Shown here: piece by piece, positions 54,114 to 62,777 of the stretch
How positions within the stretch are numbered: the first letter of the stretch is position 1
Layout: each line of letters starts with the position of its first letter
DNA from: Pseudorhodoferax soli
Lineage (GTDB): Bacteria; Pseudomonadota; Gammaproteobacteria; Burkholderiales; Burkholderiaceae_C
Assembly (NCBI RefSeq): GCF_003337555.1
Contig: NZ_QPJK01000008.1
Coordinates: 186,001 to 250,000, forward strand
Reading direction: 5' to 3'
DNA: 64,000 bases
Made by a program: the position numbers and the translations under genes
The notes under the pieces: model-generated
The model's input: only the letters and a program-made list of their open reading frames with translations
Database searches by the model: none
Told to the model about the DNA's origin: nothing

Positions 54114-55148
54114 ATGAATACCTTCTTCCGCACCACCGCGCTGGCCTTGTGCAGCACCTTCGTCCTCGTGACGGCCACCCTGCCCGCAGGCGCCGCCGAA
54201 GCAACCCCGGCCCGCGTCACCTTCGACGGCCAGATCCGCAACAACTCGCTGGCCCTGAGCCCCGACGAGGCCACGGCCGTCGTGTCCTACAGCGAACGGC
54301 CCGATGTCATCGTCTACGACCTGGTCACCGGCGCCGTGCGCGGTGTGCTGCGCGGCTACGTCACGCCGCGCAACATCGTCTTCGCGCCCGACGGCAAGAG
54401 CTTCTATGTCTCCGACAGCAGCCTGGGCACGGTGACGCGCCTGGACACCACCACGCTCAAGCCGCTGGCCACCGCGTCGACGCTGGCGGCCGGCCCCGGC
54501 GCCTTCGGCACCGCGCTCAGCAAGGACGGCAGCGCGCTGTACGTCAACAACCAGGCCAGCAGCACCGTGACGCGACTGGACACCGCCAGCGGGCAGGCCA
54601 AGGCCGTGATCACCGGCTTTGCGCAGCCGCGCCAGGGCGTGCGCCTGAGCCCGGACGGCGCAAAGCTCTACGTCACCAACTTCCTGGGCGATAAGGTCAC
54701 CATCGTCGACACGCAGACCGACAAGATCGAGGGCGAGATCGCGGGCTTCAACAAGATCCGCGCCATCTCGGTCACCGCCGACGGCAAGACCCTGTTTGCG
54801 GCCAACAGCGGCAGCAACGACATCGCGGTGGTGGACATCGCCGCGCGCCGCGTCACCAGTACCGTGCCGGTGGGCCGCGACCCCTACGGCGCTGCGCTCA
54901 CGCCGGACGGCCGCTTCATCTACTCGGGCAATCTGGCCGATAACACGGTGTCGGTGATCGACGTGGCCACGCTGAAGGTGGTGGCCACCATCGCCGGCTT
55001 CAAGCAGCCGCGCCAGGCCATCGTGTTCACGCGCGACGCCAAGACGGCCTACGTGCTGAACGAGGACCTGAGCATCTCCAAGGTCGAGCGTGCCGGGCAG
55101 CGAATCGTCGCCACGGTGGCCGCTGCGCAGGCGGTGGCGGCGTACTGA
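54114..55148 (+). CDS. Exported YVTN beta-propeller protein
   Basis: A 344-residue secreted protein with a signal peptide (1-27, cut near AGA-A). The mature part consists of seven blades of about 42 residues, each with a pattern such as LSPDGAKLYVTNFLGDKVTIVD or LTPDGRFIYSGNLADNTVSVID. Such YncE-like propellers bind other proteins, DNA or metals in the periplasm; no catalytic residues are apparent. It is preceded by a class 1 ECF promoter (-35 at 54037) and followed after 100 bases by an exported MBL-fold gene, with which it may share the transcript. Confidence 0.9.
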   Translation: MNTFFRTTALALCSTFVLVTATLPAGAAEATPARVTFDGQIRNNSLALSPDEATAVVSYSERPDVIVYDLVTGAVRGVLRGYVTPRNIVFAPDGKSFYVSDSSLGTVTRLDTTTLKPLATASTLAAGPGAFGTALSKDGSALYVNNQASSTVTRLDTASGQAKAVITGFAQPRQGVRLSPDGAKLYVTNFLGDKVTIVDTQTDKIEGEIAGFNKIRAISVTADGKTLFAANSGSNDIAVVDIAARRVTSTVPVGRDPYGAALTPDGRFIYSGNLADNTVSVIDVATLKVVATIAGFKQPRQAIVFTRDAKTAYVLNEDLSISKVERAGQRIVATVAAAQAVAAY

Positions 55149-55248
55149 AAACCGGGAACTGTCAGAGAACCGGCGCACCGCACGACCGAGCCGGGGGCTT
55201 GCCGCTTCCGGTTCGCCCCGTTGTCGCCCCGCCCGCACAAAGGATCGA

Positions 55249-56220
55249 ATGAAAACTCTGGCCAACCCCTGCCGGCGCCGCTTGGCGGCACTTTGTCTGG
55301 CCATGTGCACGCTGCCCGCCGCGTTCGCAGCTCAGGCCCAGACGGCCGCCCCGCCGGCGCTGGAACTCGTGGTGCTGGGCTCGGGCGGCCCGGGTGCCAC
55401 CGGCCGCGCGGGCTCGGCCTTCGTGGTGTTGGTGGATGGCGTGGCGCGTGTTTTCGTCGACGCCGGCCCGGGATCTTTCGTGCGCCTGGGTGAAGCCAAG
55501 CTGGCGCTGGGTCGGGCCGACATCGTGCTGCTGACGCACCTTCATGTGGACCATGCCGGTGGACTGCCAGGCCTCTTTAAGGCCCGTGCGGTGTCCAACC
55601 GCGGGCCGGTCGATTTCAAGATCTTCGGGCCGGCCGGGCGGCGTGCGCTCGATGCCGACGATGCCGACTTCCCGGCCACCAGCCGCTTCATTGACCTCTT
55701 GTTCGGCAAGCAGGGCGCCTTCGGCTACCTGAAGGACTTCTCAACGCCGCTGCGCTTTCAAGTGACCGACATCGACGCACCCGCCACGGCGGCGGCGCTG
55801 CCCGAGGTGCGCACCTTGTTTGATGAAGGCGGCCTGCGCATCAGCGCCGTGGCCGGCCACCACCGCGACGCGCCGGCCGTCGTCTACCGCATCGACCACG
55901 CCGGCAAGAGCATCACCTTCAGCGGCGACATCGACGCCAGCGGGCTGGCGGGTCTGCGGCGAATCGCCCAAGGCACCAGCCTGCTGGTCTTCAACAGCGT
56001 GGTGCTCGACCCACCCGGCTCCCCCGACGTGCTGTACACGTTGCACACGCCGCCCAAGGCAATCGGCGAAGTGGCCGATGCGGTGCGCGCCGGCCAGCTG
56101 CTGCTGAGCCACTTGTCGCCCGCGCTCGACGCGCAGCGTGACGCTGTGAAGGCGTCGATCACCGCGCACTACGCCGGCGGGGTGGTGTTCGCGCAAGACG
56201 GTCAGCGGCTGGCGCCCTGA
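55249..56220 (+). CDS. Exported metallo-beta-lactamase-fold hydrolase
   Basis: A 323-residue secreted enzyme with a signal peptide (1-30, cut near AQA-Q). The metal-binding T-H-L-H-V-D-H-A-G (about 98-106) is complete, and further ligands are in VAGHHRDAPAVV (about 202-213) and the GD of TFSGDID. It resembles RNase Z/arylsulfatase-like MBL enzymes that act on esters; the substrate is unknown. It lies downstream of the propeller gene without a clear promoter of its own. It overlaps the end of the amber-interrupted gene on the other strand. Confidence 0.9.
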   Translation: MKTLANPCRRRLAALCLAMCTLPAAFAAQAQTAAPPALELVVLGSGGPGATGRAGSAFVVLVDGVARVFVDAGPGSFVRLGEAKLALGRADIVLLTHLHVDHAGGLPGLFKARAVSNRGPVDFKIFGPAGRRALDADDADFPATSRFIDLLFGKQGAFGYLKDFSTPLRFQVTDIDAPATAAALPEVRTLFDEGGLRISAVAGHHRDAPAVVYRIDHAGKSITFSGDIDASGLAGLRRIAQGTSLLVFNSVVLDPPGSPDVLYTLHTPPKAIGEVADAVRAGQLLLSHLSPALDAQRDAVKASITAHYAGGVVFAQDGQRLAP

Positions 56221-56651
56221 GGCGCGCAGCCGCCGGCAATAGTGGCAGTACCAGCCCCGAGTTCGACGCCCGTGCCTACCAACCCCACGAAGGTGATCAC
56301 GCGAGCCATGCCGTCGGGCCACAGGAACACGGCGGCGTCGAACTTCATGCGCTGGCCGACCGATGGGCTGCCGCTCACGAAACCTTCGGTGCCGACACCG
56401 CGGTCCAGGCCCCGCAACTAGAAGGCGCCCGCCGTGGTGCCGAGGGCGTCGGCAAAGGTGCCCGAGAAGCTGAAGGTGTCGCTGGCCGGGTCGTAGCCGG
56501 CGAACGCGCTCGCCACATCCACGTCGCCGTTCTGCGGACCGATGTACGTGGGCAGTAGGTCGCCAATGGGGTCGGTGATGCCTTGCGCCAGCGCACCGGT
56601 CGCGGCGGTGAACAAGCTGGCCAGCAGCAGGAAGGTCAGGGTTCGCTTCAT
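56202..56651 (-). pseudogene. Exported protein gene interrupted by an amber codon
   Basis: A secreted protein of about 149 codons with a signal peptide (MKRTLTFLLLASLFTAATGALAQ as first 23 codons in two parts, 1-12 and 13-23). Coding continues with DPIGDLLPTYIGPQNGDVDVA and DTFSFSGTFADALG, then a TAG at 56420-56418, and goes on in the same frame as LRGLDRGVGTEGFVSG until a stop at 56202. The text before and after the TAG belongs to one domain, so a sense codon was mutated or is read through. Function unknown. Confidence 0.65.
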
Positions 56652-56723
56652 CGGAGCAATTGGTGGAGCGTGTCGGGCGGGTCAACTGCCGATGGCGTGA
56701 CAGAAAAAGTTTTTGCGTGGGCC

Positions 56724-56749
56724 GGAATAGACCGCCTGCCGGCGCCGTC
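56724..56749 (+). promoter_or_regulatory. ECF-type promoter, class 1
   Basis: GGAATA 56724-56729, CGTC 56746-56749. Serves the NTF2-like gene at 56833. Confidence 0.75.
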
Positions 56750-56832
56750 TGCCCTTGTGTCGGGACCTCATGGACCCTTCATCCACCACCGACCACCCCT
56801 CACTTCACATCAAGCCTTCAACGGAGCCCTCC

Positions 56833-57297
56833 ATGTTCAAGACATTCGCCTTTGCTGCCACTGCCCTGACGCTTGCCGCTGGCAGCGCCTTCGCCGCCCC
56901 TTCCGACGACGCCCGCACGCACTTCCAGGCCATCGCTTCGGGCGACACCCAGATCGTGATGCGCGCCTACGCCGACCAGGCCCAGCTGAACTGGGTCGGC
57001 GGCCCGCTGGACGGCACCTACGCCACCACCGACGCCATCCGCGGCACCTGGGAAAAGTTCGGCAAGGCCGTCGGCCCGCTGAAGCTCACCATCGGCTCCA
57101 TCGAAGAATCGGCCAACCCCAAGGGCTCGACGGTCTCCGCCAACGTCGTCTTCGAAGGCAAGATGCCCATCAAGGTGCGCTACGTGCTGACCTACCGCGA
57201 AGGCAAGATCGTCAGCGAAACGTGGCAGATCGACCCCAAGTTGAACGTCGCCCTGGCAGCCACGGCCGAAACCGCCGGCAAGACCGCGACCTACTGA
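56833..57297 (+). CDS. Exported NTF2-like (SnoaL/DUF4440-type) protein
   Basis: A 154-residue secreted protein; signal peptide 1-22 (cut at AFA-A). The mature part has the NTF2 cone fold: an initial helix with ARTHFQAIASGDTQIVMRAYA, a strand NWVGGPLDGTY, then IRGTWEKF and the paired long strands VSANVVFEGKMPIKVRYVL. These domains bind small molecules or act as isomerases; no catalytic Asp/His pair is certain. It has its own class 1 ECF promoter 84 bases upstream, so it belongs to the sigma regulon. Confidence 0.85.
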   Translation: MFKTFAFAATALTLAAGSAFAAPSDDARTHFQAIASGDTQIVMRAYADQAQLNWVGGPLDGTYATTDAIRGTWEKFGKAVGPLKLTIGSIEESANPKGSTVSANVVFEGKMPIKVRYVLTYREGKIVSETWQIDPKLNVALAATAETAGKTATY

Positions 57298-57380
57298 TCC
57301 ACCAGCGCCGCGCCGCACCGGGCCAGACCGGGGGCGGTGCGCACCTGCGTCGTTCGGGTTCATTCCCCGCAGTTGACAAC

Positions 57381-57406
57381 GGAATACCCGCAAGCGCCCG
57401 TGCGTC
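57381..57406 (+). promoter_or_regulatory. ECF-type promoter, class 1
   Basis: GGAATA 57381-57386, CGTC 57403-57406. Serves the gene at 57460. Confidence 0.75.
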
Positions 57407-57459
57407 GACCTGATTGAAGTGGTTGACGCACTGCTCACCCATCCACCCAGGAGCTCCCC

Positions 57460-58710
57460 ATGCGACACCCGCTTTCCAAACTTTCGGCCGTGCTGATGCA
57501 TGCTGCCCTCGCGGCCGCGGCAGGCCTTGCTTCACTGCCCGGCCACGCTGCAGACGGCGCTGAATCGCTGACGTATCCGAACATCATCAAGATACGGGAC
57601 GGCATGGGCGCACGCGGCGACCTCGCACCGATCGCACGCATCGTCTCGCCGCTGGCGGATTCGCAGATCGTGCCGGGCGAAGGCCGCATTGGCGCAGGCA
57701 GCGTGAATGGCACCGGCTTCGTGTTGAACATCGAGGTCGTCACGCGCGACGCGACACCGATCGCCGCGAAAGAATCGCTCAACATCAGAAACACCGCGCT
57801 TCTCGGCCAGGTCAACCCGAACATTCCGGGCCTCTATGTCTTCCTCGACACCGACCTCGTCAAGCCCGACGGTGGCGTGATCCCGAAGAACACCAACCTG
57901 GCGAACCTCTTCAACATCCTGGGCACCGACGACACGCCCGGCGCGGGCGTGACGCTGTGGCTGGGCTGGCACGTGCTTGAATCGCTGCCGCTCGACACGA
58001 GCCGCTTCAACATCACCACCGCCGTGGTCGACACCGCCGGTCGCATCGGCTTCGACAGGGTCTCGATGGCGGTGCTGCGCGGCGGTATCACATCGGGGCA
58101 GGCACTGACGCCCCTTCCGATCGATGTGTTCGATGACGGCATCGACGACGCGGACGGACCGGAGGTGACGATGATCGCGCCCCGCGTGCCGTCGCGTGTG
58201 TCACCCGGGCCGCAAACCGGCAATCCGACGCCGCCTGCGAATGCATCGCTGTTCTTCATTCAAGTGGCGGCGCTGGACCGCTCGCGTCACGGCATCGGCG
58301 TCAGCGAAAACGGCCAAGGCACGGCGGCCCGCTCGGTGTTGGGAACCATCCTGGATGGCAGCCAGATCCAGAACCCGATCACGCATCCCAGCAACGGCAC
58401 GAACCGCAATTTCCCGGGTCTGAACGTGACCTTCGACGTGCCCTTGCGCCAGCCCAACGGCAACGTGGTGCCGGCGGGCTCGAACCTGGCGCCGATCTTC
58501 AACGTTGCCGGCAGCGAGCTGGACGCTGACGGCTATGTCGTGACGACGGCCGATTGGGTGGTGGGCGGATCGCTCCTGATGCCCGCGGGCAAGCGTTCGG
58601 TCACGATCACCGCCCGGGTCACCGACAACGCCAATCGCACCCGCAGCGTCAGCCACGTCGTGGGCATCAGCCCAGTCGAGAACGGCCAAAACCTGACGCC
58701 CGAACCCTGA
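57460..58710 (+). CDS. Exported protein with two related beta domains, unknown function
   Basis: A 416-residue secreted protein with a signal peptide of about 30 residues (ends GHA-A). The mature protein has two similar halves, seen from paired wording: NPNIPGLYVFLDTDLVKPDGGVIPKNTNL against FPGLNVTFDVPLRQPNGNVVPAGSNL (each split over about 115-150 and 322-350). This points to an internal duplication of an Ig-like or jelly-roll unit. No catalytic motif. It stands behind a class 1 ECF promoter 54 bases upstream. Confidence 0.75.
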   Translation: MRHPLSKLSAVLMHAALAAAAGLASLPGHAADGAESLTYPNIIKIRDGMGARGDLAPIARIVSPLADSQIVPGEGRIGAGSVNGTGFVLNIEVVTRDATPIAAKESLNIRNTALLGQVNPNIPGLYVFLDTDLVKPDGGVIPKNTNLANLFNILGTDDTPGAGVTLWLGWHVLESLPLDTSRFNITTAVVDTAGRIGFDRVSMAVLRGGITSGQALTPLPIDVFDDGIDDADGPEVTMIAPRVPSRVSPGPQTGNPTPPANASLFFIQVAALDRSRHGIGVSENGQGTAARSVLGTILDGSQIQNPITHPSNGTNRNFPGLNVTFDVPLRQPNGNVVPAGSNLAPIFNVAGSELDADGYVVTTADWVVGGSLLMPAGKRSVTITARVTDNANRTRSVSHVVGISPVENGQNLTPEP

Positions 58711-58814
58711 GAACGAGGCCGCGCGGCTCCGACCATGGAGCCGCGCTCGACGCACAGGGCAGGGGCAGCCCGCCACCCTGCACAACCAACACCCCATCTT
58801 TTTTTCACGCCTGC

Positions 58815-58840
58815 GGAATAAAAGGCCTGAGCGTGCCGTC
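58815..58840 (+). promoter_or_regulatory. ECF-type promoter, class 1
   Basis: GGAATA 58815-58820, CGTC 58837-58840. Serves the lipoprotein gene at 58906 and probably the sigma/anti-sigma genes after it. Confidence 0.75.
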
Positions 58841-58905
58841 TGCCCCGATGTGAGCAACATCTCACCCACGCTGCCCAATCCGCCACCACCTCCACGGAGC
58901 TTCCC

Positions 58906-59298
58906 ATGTTCAAAACCCTCGCCATCGCCGCATCTGCGGCAACGTTTCTGGTCACTGCCGGCTGTGCCAACATGGTCGAGCCGCCTGCCAAGGCGCCCGC
59001 CATGTTGTCTGGCGGCGCACTCGTCACACCCGGCGGCATGACCCTCTACACCTTCGACCAGGACGTGGCGAACAGCGGCAAGAGCGCCTGCAACGGCGGC
59101 TGCGCCGCGCTGTGGCCGCCGATGATGGCCACCGCCACCGACCAGACCACGGGTGCCTACAGCATCGTCACTCGCGACGATGGGTCACGCCAGTGGGCCT
59201 ACAAGGGCAAGCCGGTGTACACCTACAAGGCCGACCAGAAGGCCGGCGACCGCAGCGGCGACAACTTCAAACAGGTCTGGCACATCATCAAGGAATGA
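58906..59298 (+). CDS. COG4315-type lipoprotein (secreted repeat of unknown function)
   Basis: A 130-residue lipoprotein with lipobox T-A-G-C (Cys20). The mature part has the family pattern: LVTPGGMTLYTFDQD (about 40-54), KSACNGGCAALWPPM with two Cys (about 60-74), then DGSRQWAYKGKPVYTYKAD. The role of this family is unknown; many are induced with ECF sigma genes. It lies behind a class 1 ECF promoter and 61 bases before the first sigma gene. Confidence 0.88.
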   Translation: MFKTLAIAASAATFLVTAGCANMVEPPAKAPAMLSGGALVTPGGMTLYTFDQDVANSGKSACNGGCAALWPPMMATATDQTTGAYSIVTRDDGSRQWAYKGKPVYTYKADQKAGDRSGDNFKQVWHIIKE

Positions 59299-59359
59299 CG
59301 CCTGTACACCCGCCTGCACACCCAGCTTCGCGCGGGCTCACCCCATCGTCAACATCTTG

Positions 59360-59863
59360 ATGAACGACGACCATCAACTGCTGAGCTGGGTGCCGCGTTT
59401 GCGCCGCTATTCCCGGGCGCTGGTGAACAACCGTGACGACGCCGACGACCTGGTGCAGGACACGCTGGAGCGGGCCTGGGCCAAGTCGGGCCTGTGGGGC
59501 AGCGTGGCGGACATGCGCGCCTGGCTCTTCAGCATCATGCACAACCTGCACGTCGATGGCGTGCGCCGGCCCAGGCTGCACACCGTGACCATGGACGATG
59601 ACACCCCCGAGGTGCCGGTGATGCCGACGCAAGGCGACAGGTTGGCGGTGCTGGACCTGCAGGCCGCGCTGGACCTGCTGCCCGTCGAGCAGAAGGAAGT
59701 GCTGCTGCTGGTGGCGCTGGAAGACATGGCCTATGCCGACGTGGCGCAGGCCCTGGGCATTCCCATCGGCACGGTGATGTCGCGCTTGTCGCGCGGCCGT
59801 GAGCGCCTGCGCGGCCTGATGGAAGGTCGTGCCGAACCCGTGCGGCTGAAGGTCGTCAAATGA
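59360..59863 (+). CDS. ECF RNA polymerase sigma factor (first)
   Basis: A 167-residue ECF sigma factor. Region 2 contains NNRDDADDLVQDTLERAWA (about 23-41) and the DMRAWLFSIMHNLHVD helix; region 4 has LPVEQKEVLLLVALEDM and the HTH YADVAQALGIPIGTVMSRLSRGR (split over about 113-152). It should recognise short -35/-10 elements; the class 1 sites GGAATA-N16-CGTC are the natural candidates because one precedes the operon that includes this gene. The anti-sigma gene follows after 19 bases. No C-terminal extension. Confidence 0.93.
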   Translation: MNDDHQLLSWVPRLRRYSRALVNNRDDADDLVQDTLERAWAKSGLWGSVADMRAWLFSIMHNLHVDGVRRPRLHTVTMDDDTPEVPVMPTQGDRLAVLDLQAALDLLPVEQKEVLLLVALEDMAYADVAQALGIPIGTVMSRLSRGRERLRGLMEGRAEPVRLKVVK

Positions 59864-59882
59864 ATGCATTGCGAAGCACCCT

Positions 59883-60809
59883 ATGAGTACCGATCGCCCA
59901 TCGCCGCCCACCCCCCCCCCCCCCCCCCCGGTCACCGAGGCCGAGCTGCATGCGTTTGTCGATGGCCGTCTGCCCGCAGAGCGTGAGGCCGAGATCGCCG
60001 CCTACCTGGCCGCGCGCCCCGACGATGCGCAGCGCGTCGAGGCCTACCGTGCGCAGAAGCGCGAGCTGCACGCCCTGTTCGACCCCGTGCTGGACGAGCA
60101 GCCGCCGCAACGCCTGCTGAAGTCGGCGCGCCCGCGCGCCGTATCGCCGACGCCTTGGTACCTGCAGCGCTTGGCCGCCGGGCTGGCTATCGCCGTCATC
60201 AGCGGCGCCACGGGCTGGGGGCTGCGCGGCGTCGGACCTGGAACAGCCGGTGACGATGCCGCCCGCATGGCGGCTGTGCAACCGGCCCCAGGTGGTTTGA
60301 CTTTGGTGTCTGCGGGTGGCTTCGCGCAGCGTGCCGCCGTCGCGCACGCGGTCTACAGCCCCGATGTGCGCCGGCCCGTGGAAGTGGACGCCGCGCACGA
60401 AGACCAGCTCGTGGCCTGGCTGTCCAAGCGCATGGGCGCGCCGATGAAACCGCCGCACCTGCAGGCGCAGGGCTACACGCTGGAAGGTGGGCGCCTGCTG
60501 CCAGGTGGCCAGGGGCCGGTGGCTCAGTTCATGTACCGCAACCAGCAGGGCAGCAAGCTGACGCTGTACGTGTCCAATGACGTGGCCGACGTCGGCAGCG
60601 CCGCGGGCTCGGGCGGGGCCGCGAAACCGGATGCGAAACCGGGTGCGAAGAACGCTGACACCGCCTTCCGCTTCGCGCAGGAAGGCGCCGTCAACGTGTT
60701 CTATTGGGTCGACGGGCCCTTCGGCTATGCGCTGTCGTCCGACGCCGACCGCAGCGTGCTGGCGCGGGTGTCGGCCGAGGTCTACCAACAGCTGGGCGCA
60801 CCGCGCTGA
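59883..60809 (+). CDS. Anti-sigma factor of first ECF sigma, with poly-C tract
   Basis: A 308-residue membrane protein. Residues 8-16 are Pro/Thr encoded by a run of 19 C; then an anti-sigma domain with TEAELHAFVDGRLPAERE (18-35) and a helical part to about 80, a transmembrane helix about 98-118, and a periplasmic domain to the end. No HxxxCxxC zinc motif is present. It should hold the sigma factor at the membrane until a signal is sensed outside. The gene is in frame in this assembly. A change of one or two C would stop translation early and release the sigma factor. Confidence 0.85.
   Translation: MSTDRPSPPTPPPPPPVTEAELHAFVDGRLPAEREAEIAAYLAARPDDAQRVEAYRAQKRELHALFDPVLDEQPPQRLLKSARPRAVSPTPWYLQRLAAGLAIAVISGATGWGLRGVGPGTAGDDAARMAAVQPAPGGLTLVSAGGFAQRAAVAHAVYSPDVRRPVEVDAAHEDQLVAWLSKRMGAPMKPPHLQAQGYTLEGGRLLPGGQGPVAQFMYRNQQGSKLTLYVSNDVADVGSAAGSGGAAKPDAKPGAKNADTAFRFAQEGAVNVFYWVDGPFGYALSSDADRSVLARVSAEVYQQLGAPR
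59911..59929 (+). repeat. Homopolymer of 19 C inside the anti-sigma gene
   Basis: Nineteen C in a row spanning codons 10-16. Such runs change length by slipped-strand mispairing and act as phase-variation switches. Confidence 0.9.
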
Positions 60810-60852
60810 AGGCCACGGCAAGTCCCGCAGCGCAGGCGGTTTGCACCGCCAT

Positions 60853-60880
60853 GGAATGAATTGGCCTGAAGCGCGCTCTT
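60853..60880 (+). promoter_or_regulatory. ECF-type promoter, class 2 (GGAATG-N16-GCTCTT)
   Basis: GGAATG 60853-60858, GCTCTT 60875-60880. Serves the propeller/DUF305 pair starting at 60980. Confidence 0.65.
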
Positions 60881-60979
60881 TGCTGCGAGCGCCTGACGCA
60901 CCGACACAGCCCTTCGTTGGGTGCAAGGTCGCGCGTCACGGGCCCCAGTCCACCTTTGCACTGAACAAAGAAAGCACCC

Positions 60980-62383
60980 ATGACCACCCAACGTCGCGAC
61001 ATCCTCAAATACTCGCTGGCCGCCGCGGCAGCCAGCGCGCTGCCCGCAGCACAAGCCCAGGCACCGGCCGCCAGCACAAGCACCAGCACGACAGCGCCTG
61101 GCCCCGGCATCGACCCGCGCGACCGCGTCTTCATCACCAACGAAGACTCCAACACGCTCGTCGTCATCGATCCCAAGACCAACACCGTCGAGAGCACGAT
61201 CAACCTGACCAGCTTCGACGAAGACCCGCGGCCGCCGTTCCGCTACGTCACCGCCGGCGTGGCGCCCACGCACGCGGCGATGATCCACAAGCCGCTGTAC
61301 CACGGCTGCATCGACGCCCACGGCGCGGTGCCGTCTCCCGACGGCCGCCTGCTGGCCACCAGCGGGCGCGGCTCGAGCAACATCTACCTCATCGACGCCG
61401 AGCAGCGCCGCGTCATCGGCAACACGCCGAACCCGGCTGCCGGCCCCACCACCAACCCCGAACGCCTGAGCAGCGGCCTGCTGCTGGGCCGAGAACCGCA
61501 CGAGCCCACCTTCACGCGCAACGGCAAGGAGCTTTGGGTGACGCTGCGCGGGGAAGACCGCATCGCCATCGTCAACGTCGAACTCGCCCTGCGTCAGTTG
61601 AAGGGCACCGACAACACAGGTTCGACGGCCATCCGCCAGTTCCTGCCGACGATCAACGGCCCGGCCCAGGTATGGTTCAACCGCGAAGGCACGCTGGCCT
61701 TCGTGGCCAGCCAGAAGGTGTCGCAGGTCGACGTGTTCCGTGTCAACCCGGGCGCCGATGGCCACAGCCAGCCGCAGCGCGTGACGACACTGGACATCAG
61801 TGCGCAGGACAAGCCCGGCTTCACGCCCTTCATGAAGACCACGCCCGACGGCGCCGAGGTGTGGTTCTCGCACAAGCTGGCCGATGCGCTGTCTTCTCGC
61901 TCGACGCGGGGCGGTTTCGACCTCATTGACAGCGTGCCGCTGGGCATGGGCGCGCGGCCCAACCACGTCGAGTTCGTCAGCAACGCGCGCGGCAGCGTGG
62001 TTTACGCCAGCCTGGCGCGCATCGACGACGGCGGCCCCGGCGGCGTGGCCTCCAGCCCCATCGCCATCATCGACCGCAGCGCCGCCGGCGGGCAGCGCAA
62101 GGTGGTGGGCAGCTTCTTCAGCCACGGCCGCGAAGCCCACGGGCTGTGGACCAACCCCGAAAACACGCTGCTCTACATCGCCCACGAGCAGGACGAACTG
62201 CCCGGCACGCCCAACGCCGGCCAGACAGTGTGCAGCGCCTTCGACGTCAGCGACCCGCTGAAGCCGGTCTTCATCGCGCAGATTCCGCTGGGCAACCTGA
62301 CCCTGCCTTCCGGAGCGCTGCGCAACAAGAAGAGCATCAACCTGGTCTACGTGCGCGTGGGTGCCAAGGGGCAGACTGCATGA
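60980..62383 (+). CDS. Exported YVTN beta-propeller protein
   Basis: A 467-residue secreted protein with a Tat-like start (TTQRRDILKYSLAAAAAS) cut near AQA at about 28. The mature part is a seven-bladed propeller: DRVFITNEDSNTLVVIDPKT, GRGSSNIYLIDAEQR, GKELWVTLRGEDRIAIVN, LAFVASQKVSQVDVFRV and the later LLYIAHEQDELP. Conserved His residues near 107-120 (HKPLYHGCIDAHG) and in SHGREAHGLW could bind metal. The stop overlaps the DUF305 start by four bases, pointing to a shared function. Class 2 ECF promoter about 125 bases upstream. Confidence 0.88.
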   Translation: MTTQRRDILKYSLAAAAASALPAAQAQAPAASTSTSTTAPGPGIDPRDRVFITNEDSNTLVVIDPKTNTVESTINLTSFDEDPRPPFRYVTAGVAPTHAAMIHKPLYHGCIDAHGAVPSPDGRLLATSGRGSSNIYLIDAEQRRVIGNTPNPAAGPTTNPERLSSGLLLGREPHEPTFTRNGKELWVTLRGEDRIAIVNVELALRQLKGTDNTGSTAIRQFLPTINGPAQVWFNREGTLAFVASQKVSQVDVFRVNPGADGHSQPQRVTTLDISAQDKPGFTPFMKTTPDGAEVWFSHKLADALSSRSTRGGFDLIDSVPLGMGARPNHVEFVSNARGSVVYASLARIDDGGPGGVASSPIAIIDRSAAGGQRKVVGSFFSHGREAHGLWTNPENTLLYIAHEQDELPGTPNAGQTVCSAFDVSDPLKPVFIAQIPLGNLTLPSGALRNKKSINLVYVRVGAKGQTA

Positions 62384-62742
62384 AGGGCATGAAGGGCATG
62401 AGGGGCGGACACGCCCAACATGGAGTCAGTGCCTTCGAGCGCGAGATGGACGCTTCGATGGCCCGCATGATGCAAGACATGCACGGCCCGGGCTTCGTGG
62501 GCCAGGCCGACATCGACTTCCTGGCGATGATGATTCCGCACCACGCCGGCGCCGTCGACATGGCGCGGCTGGTGCTGCAGCACGGCCGCGACCCGGCCAC
62601 GCGGCAACTGGCGGAGGAGATCATCGCCGGCCAGACCATCGAGATCGAGAGCATGACGCGGCGGCTGGCGGCCTTGCAGCAGCGCTCTAGCGCGGGTTCG
62701 GCAGCCGAATTTCCATCGCTGGGTGGCACGCGCGGGCCGTGA
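62380..62742 (+). CDS. DUF305-family Met/His-rich protein
   Basis: A 120-residue protein with the DUF305 core: DIDFLAMMIPHHAGAVDMARL (about 45-65) and AEEIIAGQTIEIESM (about 80-94), a ferritin-like helical bundle that often binds copper. The N-terminus (MKGMKGMRGGHAQHG) is Met/His-rich but is not a signal peptide, unlike in most relatives, so location is uncertain; a secreted partner (the propeller) is translated just ahead with an ATGA overlap. A copper or oxidative-stress role is inferred. Confidence 0.85.
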   Translation: MKGMKGMRGGHAQHGVSAFEREMDASMARMMQDMHGPGFVGQADIDFLAMMIPHHAGAVDMARLVLQHGRDPATRQLAEEIIAGQTIEIESMTRRLAALQQRSSAGSAAEFPSLGGTRGP

Positions 62743-62777
62743 TGCCCAGCCTGAGGGTAAGCACTGACGATGGCGAT

